Positions 16,789 through 24,567 of a DNA stretch of 64,000 nucleotides are shown piece by piece (the first letter of the stretch is position 1; every line of letters begins with the position of its first letter). Below the pieces are notes generated by a model. It searched no databases. It was not told the origin of the DNA and saw nothing but the letters and a program-made list of their open reading frames with translations. This DNA is from Rhizocola hellebori. Its GTDB lineage: Bacteria; Actinomycetota; Actinomycetes; Mycobacteriales; Micromonosporaceae. The stretch is taken from contig NZ_BONY01000021.1 of NCBI RefSeq assembly GCF_016862955.1, forward strand, positions 81,130-145,129, given 5' to 3'. The translations under genes were made by a program, and so were the position numbers.

Positions 16789-18527
16789 CCCGACCAGCTC
16801 GCTTCGGTCAGCTGCTGCTCTCGCACTTGCAGCAGATCGGCGTAGCTGCCCGATGCGTTGCGCAGCACGCCATGGGTTCCGGTCTCCACCACCCGGCCCT
16901 CGGCGAGCACGACCACCCGATCGTCGTCGCGCAGACCGGAGAGGCGGTGGCTGATGACTATCAGAGTGCGCTCGCCGCGAAACTCGTCGATGGCCGCCTG
17001 GACAGTGCGCGCGGTGGCCCAGTCCAGGGAGCTGGTGACCTCGTCAAGCACGATGACTCCGGACGGGGAAAGGATCGCACGTGCCAGCGCCAGCCGTTGC
17101 CGCTCGCCGCCCGACAGCTGGTATCCGCGCTCGCCGACCGCCGTGTCCAGACCGTCGGGCAGAGCGGTGATGAGGTCGTCGAGCCCGAGGCGGGAAAGCA
17201 CCTCACGCAGTTGTGCCTCGCTGGCGTCGGGCCGGGCGAAGAGCAGGTTCTCGCGGATCGTGGCATTGAACATGCTCGACTCCTGCGGCACCAGCATGAC
17301 CAGCTCGGACCGGAGCGACGAGGCCGCCTCGGGCACCACAATGGTGCCCTGGCTAGGTTCCAGCAAGCCCGCTATGAGGTACCCAAGCGTGCTCTTGCCG
17401 GAGCCGGTCGACCCCACAATCATCGTGCTGGAACCAGCGGGAAAGTCCAGATCGATGCCCTCCAGCACGATGCGGCTCGAGTCGGGGTATTCGTAGCCGA
17501 CCCCGCGCAGGCGCACCTGCCAGGCCCGCGAGGCCGCCGAGGCGAGCGGTGCGGGCAGCGGGCTGATCGGCCCGAGGTCGAGGTATTCGAAGACGCGATC
17601 GAAGCGGGCCAGCGACATGCGCAGCTGGGCGCTCAGGCTGAGCAGCTCCTGCAACGGCCCCGACAATTGCAGCTGCAGCACCACAAGCACGAGCGCGGTG
17701 CCGATGGTGAGGCTGGTGAACCCGCCTCCGGCCATCCAGTAGACCAGCGGCGGAATGGCGGCGAAGGAGACCCCGATGATGGCGCCCGCGGTCGTCCCGG
17801 CGCTGCGCTGACGGGTGGTGAGATCGGCGATCGCCCTTGACACGCAACGGAATTGGGCCAGCTGCAGGTCCCACCGGCGCAGCGTGCGGCCCAGCAGCAC
17901 GCCCGGCAGCGAGAGATGCTCACCGGCCAGGCGCATCATGTCCGAGGTGCGCTCCTGGGTCTGCACCGCCAGCATCCGCTGTTTCTCGGCATAGGCCCGG
18001 TTGACCAGCGCCATGGCTAGGGTGAGCCCGATCGCGGCCACCGCGATCGGCCAGCTCAGCAGGAACATCGCGACGCCGATGGTGACCACTATGGTGACCG
18101 AGCCCAGCGCGCTCTGCGCGGTGAACGTGACGACGTCGGATATACCGCCGATATCGCTGGCGAGCCGGGTCTGCACCTCGGACCCGGACTTGCCCGCGTG
18201 GAACGTTATTGGCATGCTCTGCACCCGTTGATAGACGTCCATGCGCAGGTCGTGCACCACGCTGAGCCCGATGGAGTTGGCCAGCCTTCCCTGGGCCACG
18301 AAGAGCAGGCTCTGGGCCACCCCCATCACCAGCATCGCCAGGCACAGCAAGGTCAGCAGACGCCTGTCCTGATGGGGAATCGCGTCATCGACGATGGCCC
18401 GCAACAGCAGCGGGGTGAGCACACCCATGCCGGTCGAGACCACCACGGCCAGCAGCGAGAGCAGCAAACGCCCGCGGTAACGGGCAAACCGGCCGATGAC
18501 ACGGCGGCCCAGCGTGCCGAGGCTCAT
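16785..18527 (-). CDS. ABC transporter, fused membrane and ATPase domains (RiPP export)
   Basis: This 580-aa half-transporter starts at ATG 18527, overlapping the upstream stop. Residues 1-320 hold six transmembrane helices in the type I exporter arrangement (LLLSLLAVVVSTGMGVLTPL at the first). The nucleotide-binding domain has Walker A VGSTGSGKSTLGYLI, signature LSGGERQRLALARAI, Walker B VIVLDEVTSSLD and the switch His in LIVISHR. No N-terminal C39 peptidase domain is present, so leader removal must be done by another protease. Its position in the operon suggests export of, or immunity to, the mature product. Confidence 0.93.
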   Translation of the reverse strand: MSLGTLGRRVIGRFARYRGRLLLSLLAVVVSTGMGVLTPLLLRAIVDDAIPHQDRRLLTLLCLAMLVMGVAQSLLFVAQGRLANSIGLSVVHDLRMDVYQRVQSMPITFHAGKSGSEVQTRLASDIGGISDVVTFTAQSALGSVTIVVTIGVAMFLLSWPIAVAAIGLTLAMALVNRAYAEKQRMLAVQTQERTSDMMRLAGEHLSLPGVLLGRTLRRWDLQLAQFRCVSRAIADLTTRQRSAGTTAGAIIGVSFAAIPPLVYWMAGGGFTSLTIGTALVLVVLQLQLSGPLQELLSLSAQLRMSLARFDRVFEYLDLGPISPLPAPLASAASRAWQVRLRGVGYEYPDSSRIVLEGIDLDFPAGSSTMIVGSTGSGKSTLGYLIAGLLEPSQGTIVVPEAASSLRSELVMLVPQESSMFNATIRENLLFARPDASEAQLREVLSRLGLDDLITALPDGLDTAVGERGYQLSGGERQRLALARAILSPSGVIVLDEVTSSLDWATARTVQAAIDEFRGERTLIVISHRLSGLRDDDRVVVLAEGRVVETGTHGVLRNASGSYADLLQVREQQLTEASWSG

Positions 18528-19132
18528 CGCCGGTCTCCTTCCGGCCGCCCGAGCGCCAAGGTGAACAGGTGCCGCAGGGCGCTGCCGGTGCGCTTGCGCA
18601 CCAGCGAGGTCACCTCGGCCGAAGCCCGGCCGAACGGGCAGCCGGACAGCCCGTTGGCGATGGCGCAAAGCCATGCGGCATAACCAAACCCGGACGCGCG
18701 CAGGAGCGCCTGCCGGTAACCCGCGCCGCCCTGCGCCACGACGGCGGCGCTGACGTCGGCACACACGAGCAGCAGGACCGGAGCGGCCGCGTAGCGGCCG
18801 GCCAGTAACGCGGCCAGCTCACCGAGCGGTTGCGCGTCGGCCGGGCGGCCGTCGTCGAACCGGCCCAGCGTCGCGATGGCTGGATCGGACAGGTTGGTGG
18901 CCACCCATGCCTCGGGTGTGGGGGCCGAGGTGCCGTGCGGCCACAACGCGGCGTCAGCGCACGCCGCGCCGTGCAGGAGGGAACCGATGACGGTCCGCGG
19001 AACCGGGTCACGACTGAAGGTGCGTACCGATCTGCGCGCGTCGAACACCTCGTGCAACGGTGTGCCGTGCGGTGGTTCCTCCAGCGCCGCAAGCGTTTCC
19101 GGCCAGAGCTGGGATTCGGCGATCAGTGGCAT
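18524..19132 (-). CDS. Nitroreductase-like protein of azole biosynthesis
   Basis: This 202-aa protein starts at ATG 19132 (MPLIAESQLWP), 1 nt after the stop of the upstream gene, and overlaps the transporter start by 4 nt. It has the nitroreductase/SagB-type pattern: HEVFDARRSVRTFSRDPVP (the R-R-S-x-R-x-(F/Y) start that contacts FMN phosphate), GELAALLAGRYAAAPVLLLV and AGYRQALLRASGFGYAAWLCAI before the last strand. In linear azole and thiopeptide clusters such flavoenzymes oxidise azolines to azoles. It may do this alone or complement the SagB-like domain fused to the E1-like protein upstream. Confidence 0.8.
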   Translation of the reverse strand: MPLIAESQLWPETLAALEEPPHGTPLHEVFDARRSVRTFSRDPVPRTVIGSLLHGAACADAALWPHGTSAPTPEAWVATNLSDPAIATLGRFDDGRPADAQPLGELAALLAGRYAAAPVLLLVCADVSAAVVAQGGAGYRQALLRASGFGYAAWLCAIANGLSGCPFGRASAEVTSLVRKRTGSALRHLFTLALGRPEGDRR

Positions 19133-19133
19133 G

Positions 19134-20798
19134 TCATCCTTCCCCGGGCCAGATCTGGGCCACAGCGGTGATCTGCTCGTGTTCGTCGAGCTCAAGGGAC
19201 TCACGCAGGCTTGACGCCCACCGGTCGCGCACGGTGACCCGCAGCCCGTGGCCGGTCGCCGCGGCGTGCAGCTGAACCAGGGCGCACCCGGCGTCGAGAT
19301 GGGCCAGGCGCAGCGAGAAGTCGCCGTATTTGGGGCGCTGGCGGCCTACCGCGCCGACCAGGATCAGCAGCGCCGCGGCGGGCTCGATCGGGTGGTCGGT
19401 GGCCGGTGCCATCGTGGTCACCAGCTGGTGGCTCAGATCGTCGTACTTGAACACCGTCCCGGGCGCCGCGCCGAAGAGGGGCTCCCGGCAGAGCAGGAAA
19501 AGCTCGACCGAGCCGAGGTTTCCGCCTGACGCTGTCCATCTGAGACGCTCGCCGTTGCCTTCGGGTGGCCGTTCACCCGCCACCCGAAGGAGTAGATCCG
19601 CGAGCACGGCCTCATCCACGGCGGCCGATCGGGTGGGTCTGACCCAGTCGCCGGTCAGGACTCCCGGTGTCGGGCCAGGGTCTGGGCAGGGGACCCGGGG
19701 TGAGGTGTCGTACCGGGCCCGTACCCGTTGCAGCGCCAGGTAGCTCTCGTTGCGCCCGGTGCTGACCGGACGCTCAGCCGCCGAGCTTGTCCGAGACGGT
19801 GCCGCCACGAGATCCTCGTACGCTTCAGCCCACTGGGCAGGCCTACCGATCGGGGTCGAGCAGGCGCCGCAACCGGGCTGCGGCGCGACCAGGAACCGCT
19901 GCGACGTCAGCTCGGGCCAGGCGGTGCGAACCAAAGCCTGCTCGCCCGCAGCGATGCTGAGGTCGGCCAGATAGGCGAGGGCCTGTGCCACCACCATGCC
20001 CGCGGCCACCTGCCATCCCGCAGGATCATCGGAAACCGCTGGCGGACAGGGGAAGTGGGCTTGATGGCTGGCGTCGAAGCACGACCAGCAGACCGGGCCG
20101 TGCGGTGCCAGCAGCGGGCCGACCTCGATAGCGGTCCCGTCCACAGCGAAACGCAGCACCGCCACTCCCGCGTCCAGGCACGCCTGCACCCACTCGCCGA
20201 CCCCCATATCCCGGCCGGGCCAATGCGCCAACAACACCAACCCCTGCCCCGCCCGCACCAACTCCTCCGGCAACGACCGCGCTGGCGCGGCAAGCGCCTG
20301 CGACGGTGGCGCGGCGAGTGCACCGACTCCGGTGGCGAGGAGGTCGGCGTTGATGGCTGCCGCCAGCGGCGGTGGGGCCACGGTGAGGACGGTGGAATCG
20401 TTCAGGGCAGCCAGGATCTGACTCGTAGTGGCGAAGCGGCCCGACCCTCCGGCGGTCATGGCGAAATAGTCGAGAACCGGTTCGCCGATCGAGCTGGCCG
20501 AGCTGAGCGGGCTGGCAGAGGTGGCAGGTTCGGGCTCGACCAGGCCCTGGCGGTGCAGGATGGTGATGACCCGGGCGACCACGTCGCGGGGCAGGCTGAG
20601 CGCCTCGGCGAGTTCGGCGATGGTGTGCTCGCCGGTCATGGCGGTGGCCACCGGGAGGAGCAGCCGTTGCGCGTCCGCCCCGGCGATTTTCTTCTGTAAC
20701 CGGCCGGCGGCGAACATGACCCCGCCATCGACCGCGAAAACGGCCACACCGCGGCGGATCCGCGGGCGCGGCGACTGAGGCAGGGTTTCAGTGGACAT
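19134..20798 (-). CDS. E1-like leader-binding protein fused to SagB-type domain
   Basis: This 554-aa protein has two modules. Residues 1-310 look like the E1/ThiF-like partner of azole cyclodehydratases: an N-terminal winged-helix (RRE-type) region, AELAEALSLPRDVVARVI, then paired cysteines GPVCWSCF and PGCGACS that should bind zinc. Residues about 350-554 are a SagB-type oxidoreductase domain: RWTASGGNLGSVELFLL, APGTVFKYDDLSHQL and FSLRLAHLDAGCALVQL, matching the S-G-G-x-x-x-x-x-E and L-E-A-G blocks. The protein would deliver the leader to YcaO and hold a dehydrogenase-like domain in the same chain. Its start overlaps the preceding stop by 11 nt. Confidence 0.78.
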   Translation of the reverse strand: MSTETLPQSPRPRIRRGVAVFAVDGGVMFAAGRLQKKIAGADAQRLLLPVATAMTGEHTIAELAEALSLPRDVVARVITILHRQGLVEPEPATSASPLSSASSIGEPVLDYFAMTAGGSGRFATTSQILAALNDSTVLTVAPPPLAAAINADLLATGVGALAAPPSQALAAPARSLPEELVRAGQGLVLLAHWPGRDMGVGEWVQACLDAGVAVLRFAVDGTAIEVGPLLAPHGPVCWSCFDASHQAHFPCPPAVSDDPAGWQVAAGMVVAQALAYLADLSIAAGEQALVRTAWPELTSQRFLVAPQPGCGACSTPIGRPAQWAEAYEDLVAAPSRTSSAAERPVSTGRNESYLALQRVRARYDTSPRVPCPDPGPTPGVLTGDWVRPTRSAAVDEAVLADLLLRVAGERPPEGNGERLRWTASGGNLGSVELFLLCREPLFGAAPGTVFKYDDLSHQLVTTMAPATDHPIEPAAALLILVGAVGRQRPKYGDFSLRLAHLDAGCALVQLHAAATGHGLRVTVRDRWASSLRESLELDEHEQITAVAQIWPGEG

Positions 20799-21417
20799 CG
20801 GCGTCAGCCTTCGCGGCGAAGGACCGGAACAGGGTGTGCAGGCCCGCTGAAACCCGGGTCAGCTCATCGCTTTGGCCGCATCGAGGGCAGCCGTGGCAGG
20901 CGAGCACCTGGTCGGTGCGGATCGAGCCAGCGAGCAGATCTGCCGTCAGCACCTGCCCGGCGACCTGACCGCTCAGGGCCAGCTCGGCCAGCCCGGCAGC
21001 GATCCGTGCGTGGTGCGGAAGGAAAGCCGCTGAGCCGCGGGCCGGGTCGGCGTCGAACGCCGCGCAGATCGCCGACGTGGTCTCGTGGTTCTCGTCGAAT
21101 TGACTCTGCCGCGCTCGATAGCAGGAAATGCAGGGGCCTTCGGGCGGCGCGAGGAAGGGGCCCACCCGAACCACCGGATGGTCGAACTCGATGAGCAGCC
21201 AGGGCTTGCCCAGAGCCCAGGCGAGATCGTCGATGCGCTGGGTCAGCGCGGGTGAGGGCCGCCAGAGCGCGGCCACCACCACAGCCACGTCATCGAAGGC
21301 GGCGTCGGGGAACTCCGGGGCAACGGCCGGGCGTGGCGAGAGCAGGGACGCGACGCGGTGCCCGAACGGCCCAGCCGACAGCACCCCGATCGAGCTTAGG
21401 CGAATGGTTGGGGCCAC
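20788..21417 (-). CDS. Second E1-like (ocin-ThiF-like) cyclodehydratase partner
   Basis: This 209-aa protein probably starts at GTG 21417 (VAPTIRLSSIGVLSAG), overlapping the YcaO end by 22 nt; upstream starts inside YcaO are possible. It has a Rossmann-like segment, WALGKPWLLIEFDHPVVRV, VGPFLAPPEGPCISCYRARQ, and a C-terminal CHGCPRC. The CxxC pairs match the zinc site of E1-like TOMM partner proteins. The two E1-like proteins in one operon may form a heteromeric complex with YcaO, one acting in leader binding and the other in activation. The split of labour is inference. Confidence 0.7.
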   Translation of the reverse strand: MAPTIRLSSIGVLSAGPFGHRVASLLSPRPAVAPEFPDAAFDDVAVVVAALWRPSPALTQRIDDLAWALGKPWLLIEFDHPVVRVGPFLAPPEGPCISCYRARQSQFDENHETTSAICAAFDADPARGSAAFLPHHARIAAGLAELALSGQVAGQVLTADLLAGSIRTDQVLACHGCPRCGQSDELTRVSAGLHTLFRSFAAKADADVH

Positions 21418-22676
21418 TGGTTCAGCTCCTCGTGGGTCAGGGTGCGGTAGCCCATCGCGCCCGGCGCTGAGTAGAGCCGGGGATGGGCACGGTATTGGGC
21501 CAGCGGTGTCAGCGACATCGGCTGCAGATCCGGGATGATCACGGTGACCGCGCACAGGCCGACGTCCGCCAGCTCAGTGGTGGTCCGGTCGACCGCGATC
21601 ACCGGCATGTCCAGCTCGGTGAAGCGCTGGACCGCCCGCGCCAGGCCGGAGGCGGGATCTGCGGCGTATGTTCCGCGGTCTACATAGGAGGGCCGGGCGG
21701 GTGTGGTACCCAGAAGAAAATCGAAGTGTGCTTTGTTCTTTGGTTTTCCCATGAACCGGGCGCCGTCGGCGATGTCATGAAAGTCGGCGAAGGAGTCCGG
21801 CTCGGTCCAGTCTTCGTGGAGGTGGCCGCGAATGCCGATCGACTCGAGCAGCGCCTTGTAGGCCGCTGCCGCGATGGTCAGTCCGGTGCCGCAACCGACT
21901 ATGGTGTAAGCCTTTTCGTCGTGCGGCGCGATCTGCACGCAGTACGCGGTGGGAATGCCGATGTCGCTGGTGGCGTCGAGAACGACCGTCTCCACGAAAT
22001 GCCGTCGGCTCCACTCGATGAGCTCGTGCTCGCGTGCCCCCAAGGCCGCCATTGGCACATGGGGCAGCGGCAATTTCTGCAGCCAGACCAGCGCGATCAT
22101 GTCCCGCTCCACCACCTCGCAGAGCCCGCCGAAGAGCGCCTCGGCCGGGTCGACGTGGACCGCGTAGCCGGTTGAGATGCCGATGATGAAATGTTCGGCC
22201 TTGACCCGGTGGGGCAGCCGGTAACCTGCCATCACCAGCGGCACCCAGGTGTCCACGCCGTCGCGCAGGTCGACACCTTTGACCCAGCGGATGGGCGCCT
22301 CCTCGGCGAAGGGCACCAACGGGCAGCCGGGATTGGCGTACTCCTGCTCGGAACAGCACGATATGTGGCGGAAGTTGAGCACCCGCCCGGAGAGCTCGGC
22401 AGCGGTGCCGGTCACCACGCCGTCAGAGGTGAATTGAGCGCCGCTATAACGTTCTGCGCCTTCGGCTATGGCAAGCATGCGTGCCGTGGCCTCATCCTCG
22501 GTCGACCGCCCGCCGGCCTTGAGCCGGTTGTGTTCGGTCACCCCGGTACCGGGGACGCCGCTGCCCAGATCCGATTGGAAGGACCACAGGCCGGGCAGCC
22601 CGCGATGATAGGCGCCTCCGCTCACCGAGCCGATCAGGCCATAGGCGGAAACCAATGGGTCCAAAAGTGTTGTCAT
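21396..22676 (-). CDS. YcaO cyclodehydratase
   Basis: This 426-aa protein starts at ATG 22676 (MTTLLDPLVSAYGLIG); an ATG at 22715 would add 13 residues. It carries the YcaO ATP/Mg signatures in order: GKGR-like region AGGRSTEDEATARMLAIAEG, the E-x-x-E pair in EGAERYSGA, and FGGLCEVVERDMIALVW, the third acidic motif. It ends QWPQPFA, near the Pro-rich terminus typical of azoline-forming YcaO enzymes. It would phosphorylate backbone amides and cyclise Cys (and perhaps Ser/Thr) in the precursor encoded 82 nt upstream. It is the core enzyme of the operon. Confidence 0.94.
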   Translation of the reverse strand: MTTLLDPLVSAYGLIGSVSGGAYHRGLPGLWSFQSDLGSGVPGTGVTEHNRLKAGGRSTEDEATARMLAIAEGAERYSGAQFTSDGVVTGTAAELSGRVLNFRHISCCSEQEYANPGCPLVPFAEEAPIRWVKGVDLRDGVDTWVPLVMAGYRLPHRVKAEHFIIGISTGYAVHVDPAEALFGGLCEVVERDMIALVWLQKLPLPHVPMAALGAREHELIEWSRRHFVETVVLDATSDIGIPTAYCVQIAPHDEKAYTIVGCGTGLTIAAAAYKALLESIGIRGHLHEDWTEPDSFADFHDIADGARFMGKPKNKAHFDFLLGTTPARPSYVDRGTYAADPASGLARAVQRFTELDMPVIAVDRTTTELADVGLCAVTVIIPDLQPMSLTPLAQYRAHPRLYSAPGAMGYRTLTHEELNQWPQPFA

Positions 22677-22758
22677 GTCAGCCCTCCGGGTGTCCAATCC
22701 GGATGGTCGCGCCATGCGTGCCCAGGAGCGACCATCCGGGCTGCGACCTACGCGGCCG

Positions 22759-22974
22759 TCAGCAGCAGTTGGTGCAGCTGCAGTTGCTCATGCAGGCCGG
22801 TTTGCACATGCAGGCGCAACCGCAACCACCGCCGCCTAGGCAGTCGGTCAGGACGCGGGACGGGTCCATCGGTCCCTCGAGGAGTTCCCGGACCATGTCC
22901 TCCCAGGTCCCCTCGGCTTCGTCGATGGCGAGATCGACGCTCATCTGCTCGGACACAAGACTTTGTTCGGGCAT
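22759..22974 (-). CDS. Cys-rich RiPP precursor peptide
   Basis: This 71-aa peptide starts at ATG 22974 (MPEQSLVSEQMSVD) behind GGAGGGGATCA. The first 44 residues form an acidic leader with a predicted helix, EGTWEDMVRELLEGPMDPSR. The core follows a Gly4 run at 47-50, like the Gly-rich lead-in of microcin B17. Cysteines are at 45, 51, 53, 55, 57, 61, 65, 67, 70 and 71, with Ser63, Ser66 and Thr68, giving up to 13 cyclisable residues, many in an X-Cys alternation. The peptide ends in Cys-Cys. A cleavage site is not obvious; it may lie before or after the Gly run. It is the first gene of the operon, directly before ycaO. Confidence 0.92.
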   Translation of the reverse strand: MPEQSLVSEQMSVDLAIDEAEGTWEDMVRELLEGPMDPSRVLTDCLGGGGCGCACMCKPACMSNCSCTNCC

Positions 22975-23115
22975 TGATCCCCTCCGTGGCGGTTCATGCG
23001 CGCCAACGGTTTCCCCGTCCCGGCACCGGCCGGCAACCGATCGACGCATCGAGTGGCTGACGCTACTGAAGCGATCCGGCCGGATGGAAGACCCGTCTCC
23101 AAGTTTCTGGAAAGT

Positions 23116-23121
23116 AGCCTA
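23116..23121 (-). promoter_or_regulatory. Candidate -10 element of the RiPP operon
   Basis: On the minus strand TAGGCT (within GTTAGGCTACTTTCC) is the best -10-like hexamer between the S66 gene and the precursor, about 140 nt upstream of the precursor start. The corresponding -35 region is weak (GTCAATT region further upstream), as expected for an activator-dependent promoter. Confidence 0.35.
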
Positions 23122-23192
23122 ACTATGAACTCGGATGCGGGGGTAATTGACGGGGATCTGTCCGGGTTGGGGGAGGGCTTGCCGCCGTGGCC

Positions 23193-23221
23193 GTAGAGCA
23201 GGCGTAGAGCCTATGTAGAGC
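23193..23221 (-). repeat. Three heptamer direct repeats at 11-bp spacing
   Basis: GTAGAGC occurs at 23193-23199, 23204-23210 and 23215-23221 on the plus strand (GCTCTAC on the minus strand), each repeat exactly 11 bp from the next with 4-bp spacers. Tandem heptamers with one-turn spacing are the classical SARP operator layout. They lie upstream of the RiPP precursor and a SARP-type regulator is encoded at 29846-32626. The distance to the candidate -10 (over 70 bp) is longer than the usual 8 bp. Confidence 0.5.
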
Positions 23222-23263
23222 CCGCGAACCGGGCTGCGGCCACGGCGGCCAGGTGGGGAATTC

Positions 23264-24304
23264 CTAGTAGTGGACGGAAATCGTGCGTCCAGGGCCGTCG
23301 ATGCGAACCAGCCCGCCGTAGGGCACGATCAGCTGCGGGTCGGTGTGTCCAAAGTCGACATCGAAGACGATGGTGGCATTGGGATTGTAGGTCGCCATGG
23401 CCCGCGTCACTGCGGCTCGCTGATCGGCCGCGTAGGCCTCCCGCTCGGGCAGCGTGGTCTCGCGGCGGATTTCCCAGGCCTTGGCGCGTCCCATCAGCAG
23501 CGCCGAGAACCGGCCGAGCAGACCCCGCTCACCCATGTTGCGTAACGTGCGGAATACCTCCTGCGCGCTTGGCATCTCCTCGCTGGTCTCCAGGATCAGC
23601 ACGTGCCCATCGATCTCGTCGGGCGTGGGCACCGCGCGGTCGGCCATGAGCAGCCAGCCCACGATCTCCAGGTTGCCGCCCCAGGTCGGCGCCTCTATAA
23701 CCTTCTCCGGCCGGTACCAGGTCCAGCCACCCGCAGCCCGCCGCGCCACCGGCTCGGTGGTCAGCGACGCCGGGTCGTTCCAGTTCAGGGCTTCGTCGGA
23801 GAAGGCCAGCGGCGCGGTGAGGTCGAACCAGCCCGGGTGGAACAGGGCCGCGCGCAGCGACGCCATGGTGTCCTGGTGTGTCCTGCCGCCACGGCCCAGG
23901 TGCACCATGGTCGAGCCACCGTGATAGCCCACAATGCCTTGACGCCAAAGGAAATGCAGCAGGTTGGTGTTGTCGGAGTAGCCGAAGAAGGGCTTCGGGT
24001 TGGCCCGCAGCAGCTCGCCGTCGAGGTGCGGCAGCACCGTGATCTGGTCCTCCCCGCCAATGGCCGCGAGCACCGCTTTGATGTCGGGGTCGGCGAAGGC
24101 GGCGTGCAGGTCGCGGGCGCGGTCGGCGGCAGGGGCGCCCAGCACGCGGGTGGTCGGGTATTCCACCGGGATCAGGTCCAGCTCGTCGCGCAGGCGGCGT
24201 AGCCCCTGCTCGTGTAGCTCGGGGAACACCTGAGGCACTCCGGCCGAGGGCGACAGCACCGCGACCCGGTCACCCGGCTTGGGTTTGGGTGGGTAGGTTC
24301 TCAC
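23264..24304 (-). CDS. S66 LD-carboxypeptidase / MccF-like peptidase
   Basis: This 346-aa protein begins PPKPKPGDRVAVLSPSAGVP, the S66 opening. The nucleophile Ser lies in FFGYSDNTNLLHFL, preceded by the substrate loop AAIGGED. GGNLEIVGWLL and ILETSEEMPS (catalytic Glu) follow, and the His is in VDFGHTDPQ. S66 enzymes cleave the L-D bond of the tetrapeptide in peptidoglycan recycling, or hydrolyse aminoacyl-nucleotide antibiotics (MccF, self-immunity to microcin C). It is on the same strand just upstream of the RiPP operon, separated by the promoter region, so it could be self-protection or unrelated cell-wall recycling. Confidence 0.92.
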   Translation of the reverse strand: MRTYPPKPKPGDRVAVLSPSAGVPQVFPELHEQGLRRLRDELDLIPVEYPTTRVLGAPAADRARDLHAAFADPDIKAVLAAIGGEDQITVLPHLDGELLRANPKPFFGYSDNTNLLHFLWRQGIVGYHGGSTMVHLGRGGRTHQDTMASLRAALFHPGWFDLTAPLAFSDEALNWNDPASLTTEPVARRAAGGWTWYRPEKVIEAPTWGGNLEIVGWLLMADRAVPTPDEIDGHVLILETSEEMPSAQEVFRTLRNMGERGLLGRFSALLMGRAKAWEIRRETTLPEREAYAADQRAAVTRAMATYNPNATIVFDVDFGHTDPQLIVPYGGLVRIDGPGRTISVHY

Positions 24305-24332
24305 CAGAGCAAACTACCGTGAGAAAGATGGT

Positions 24333-24365
24333 GAGGCCCGGGATCATGTCCGTCCCCCGGGCCTC
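24333..24365 (-). terminator. Hairpin terminator after the tRNA-like array
   Basis: GAGGCCCGGG and CCCGGGCCTC form a 10-bp perfect stem around a 13-nt loop. On the minus strand the hairpin is followed by CATCTTTCTC, a short T-rich tail. It lies about 35 nt downstream of the tRNA-like sequences and 29 nt upstream of the S66 start codon. Confidence 0.6.
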
Positions 24366-24401
24366 GGTTTGCCACCCATTTCGCACACCAGCGACGTTTA
24401 A

Positions 24402-24510
24402 GCAGGCGGGTCAGGTTAATAAGCCTGTGCTTTGCCATTAGAGCTACCGCTGCACGGTTTGGAGCAGCGGGCGGGAGTCGAACCCGCATCCCAGTGCTTG
24501 TTGCGCCTGC
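24402..24510 (-). tRNA. tRNA-like unit 2, halves apparently in permuted order
   Basis: Read on the minus strand, the 3' half comes first. Helix strand GCAGGCG (24510-24504) leads to T-arm GCGGG-TTCGACT-CCCGC (24487-24471), acceptor strand CCGCTGC (24470-24464), discriminator T and encoded CCA (24462-24460). After a 6-nt linker the 5' half follows: GCAGCGG (24453-24447), TA, a D-arm-like segment, hairpin CAGG-CTTATTAA-CCTG (24427-24412), then CGCCTGC (24408-24402). GCAGCGG pairs perfectly with CCGCTGC, and CGCCTGC with GCAGGCG, but only with the halves swapped. No second T-arm follows the 5' half. The anticodon cannot be assigned with confidence. A scrambled tRNA remnant is the alternative. 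Confidence 0.45.
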
Positions 24511-24567
24511 GATTGATCTGGTGTTCGGTGGCGAATGCTGAGTCTGGAGCAAGAGTCTGAACTTGAT

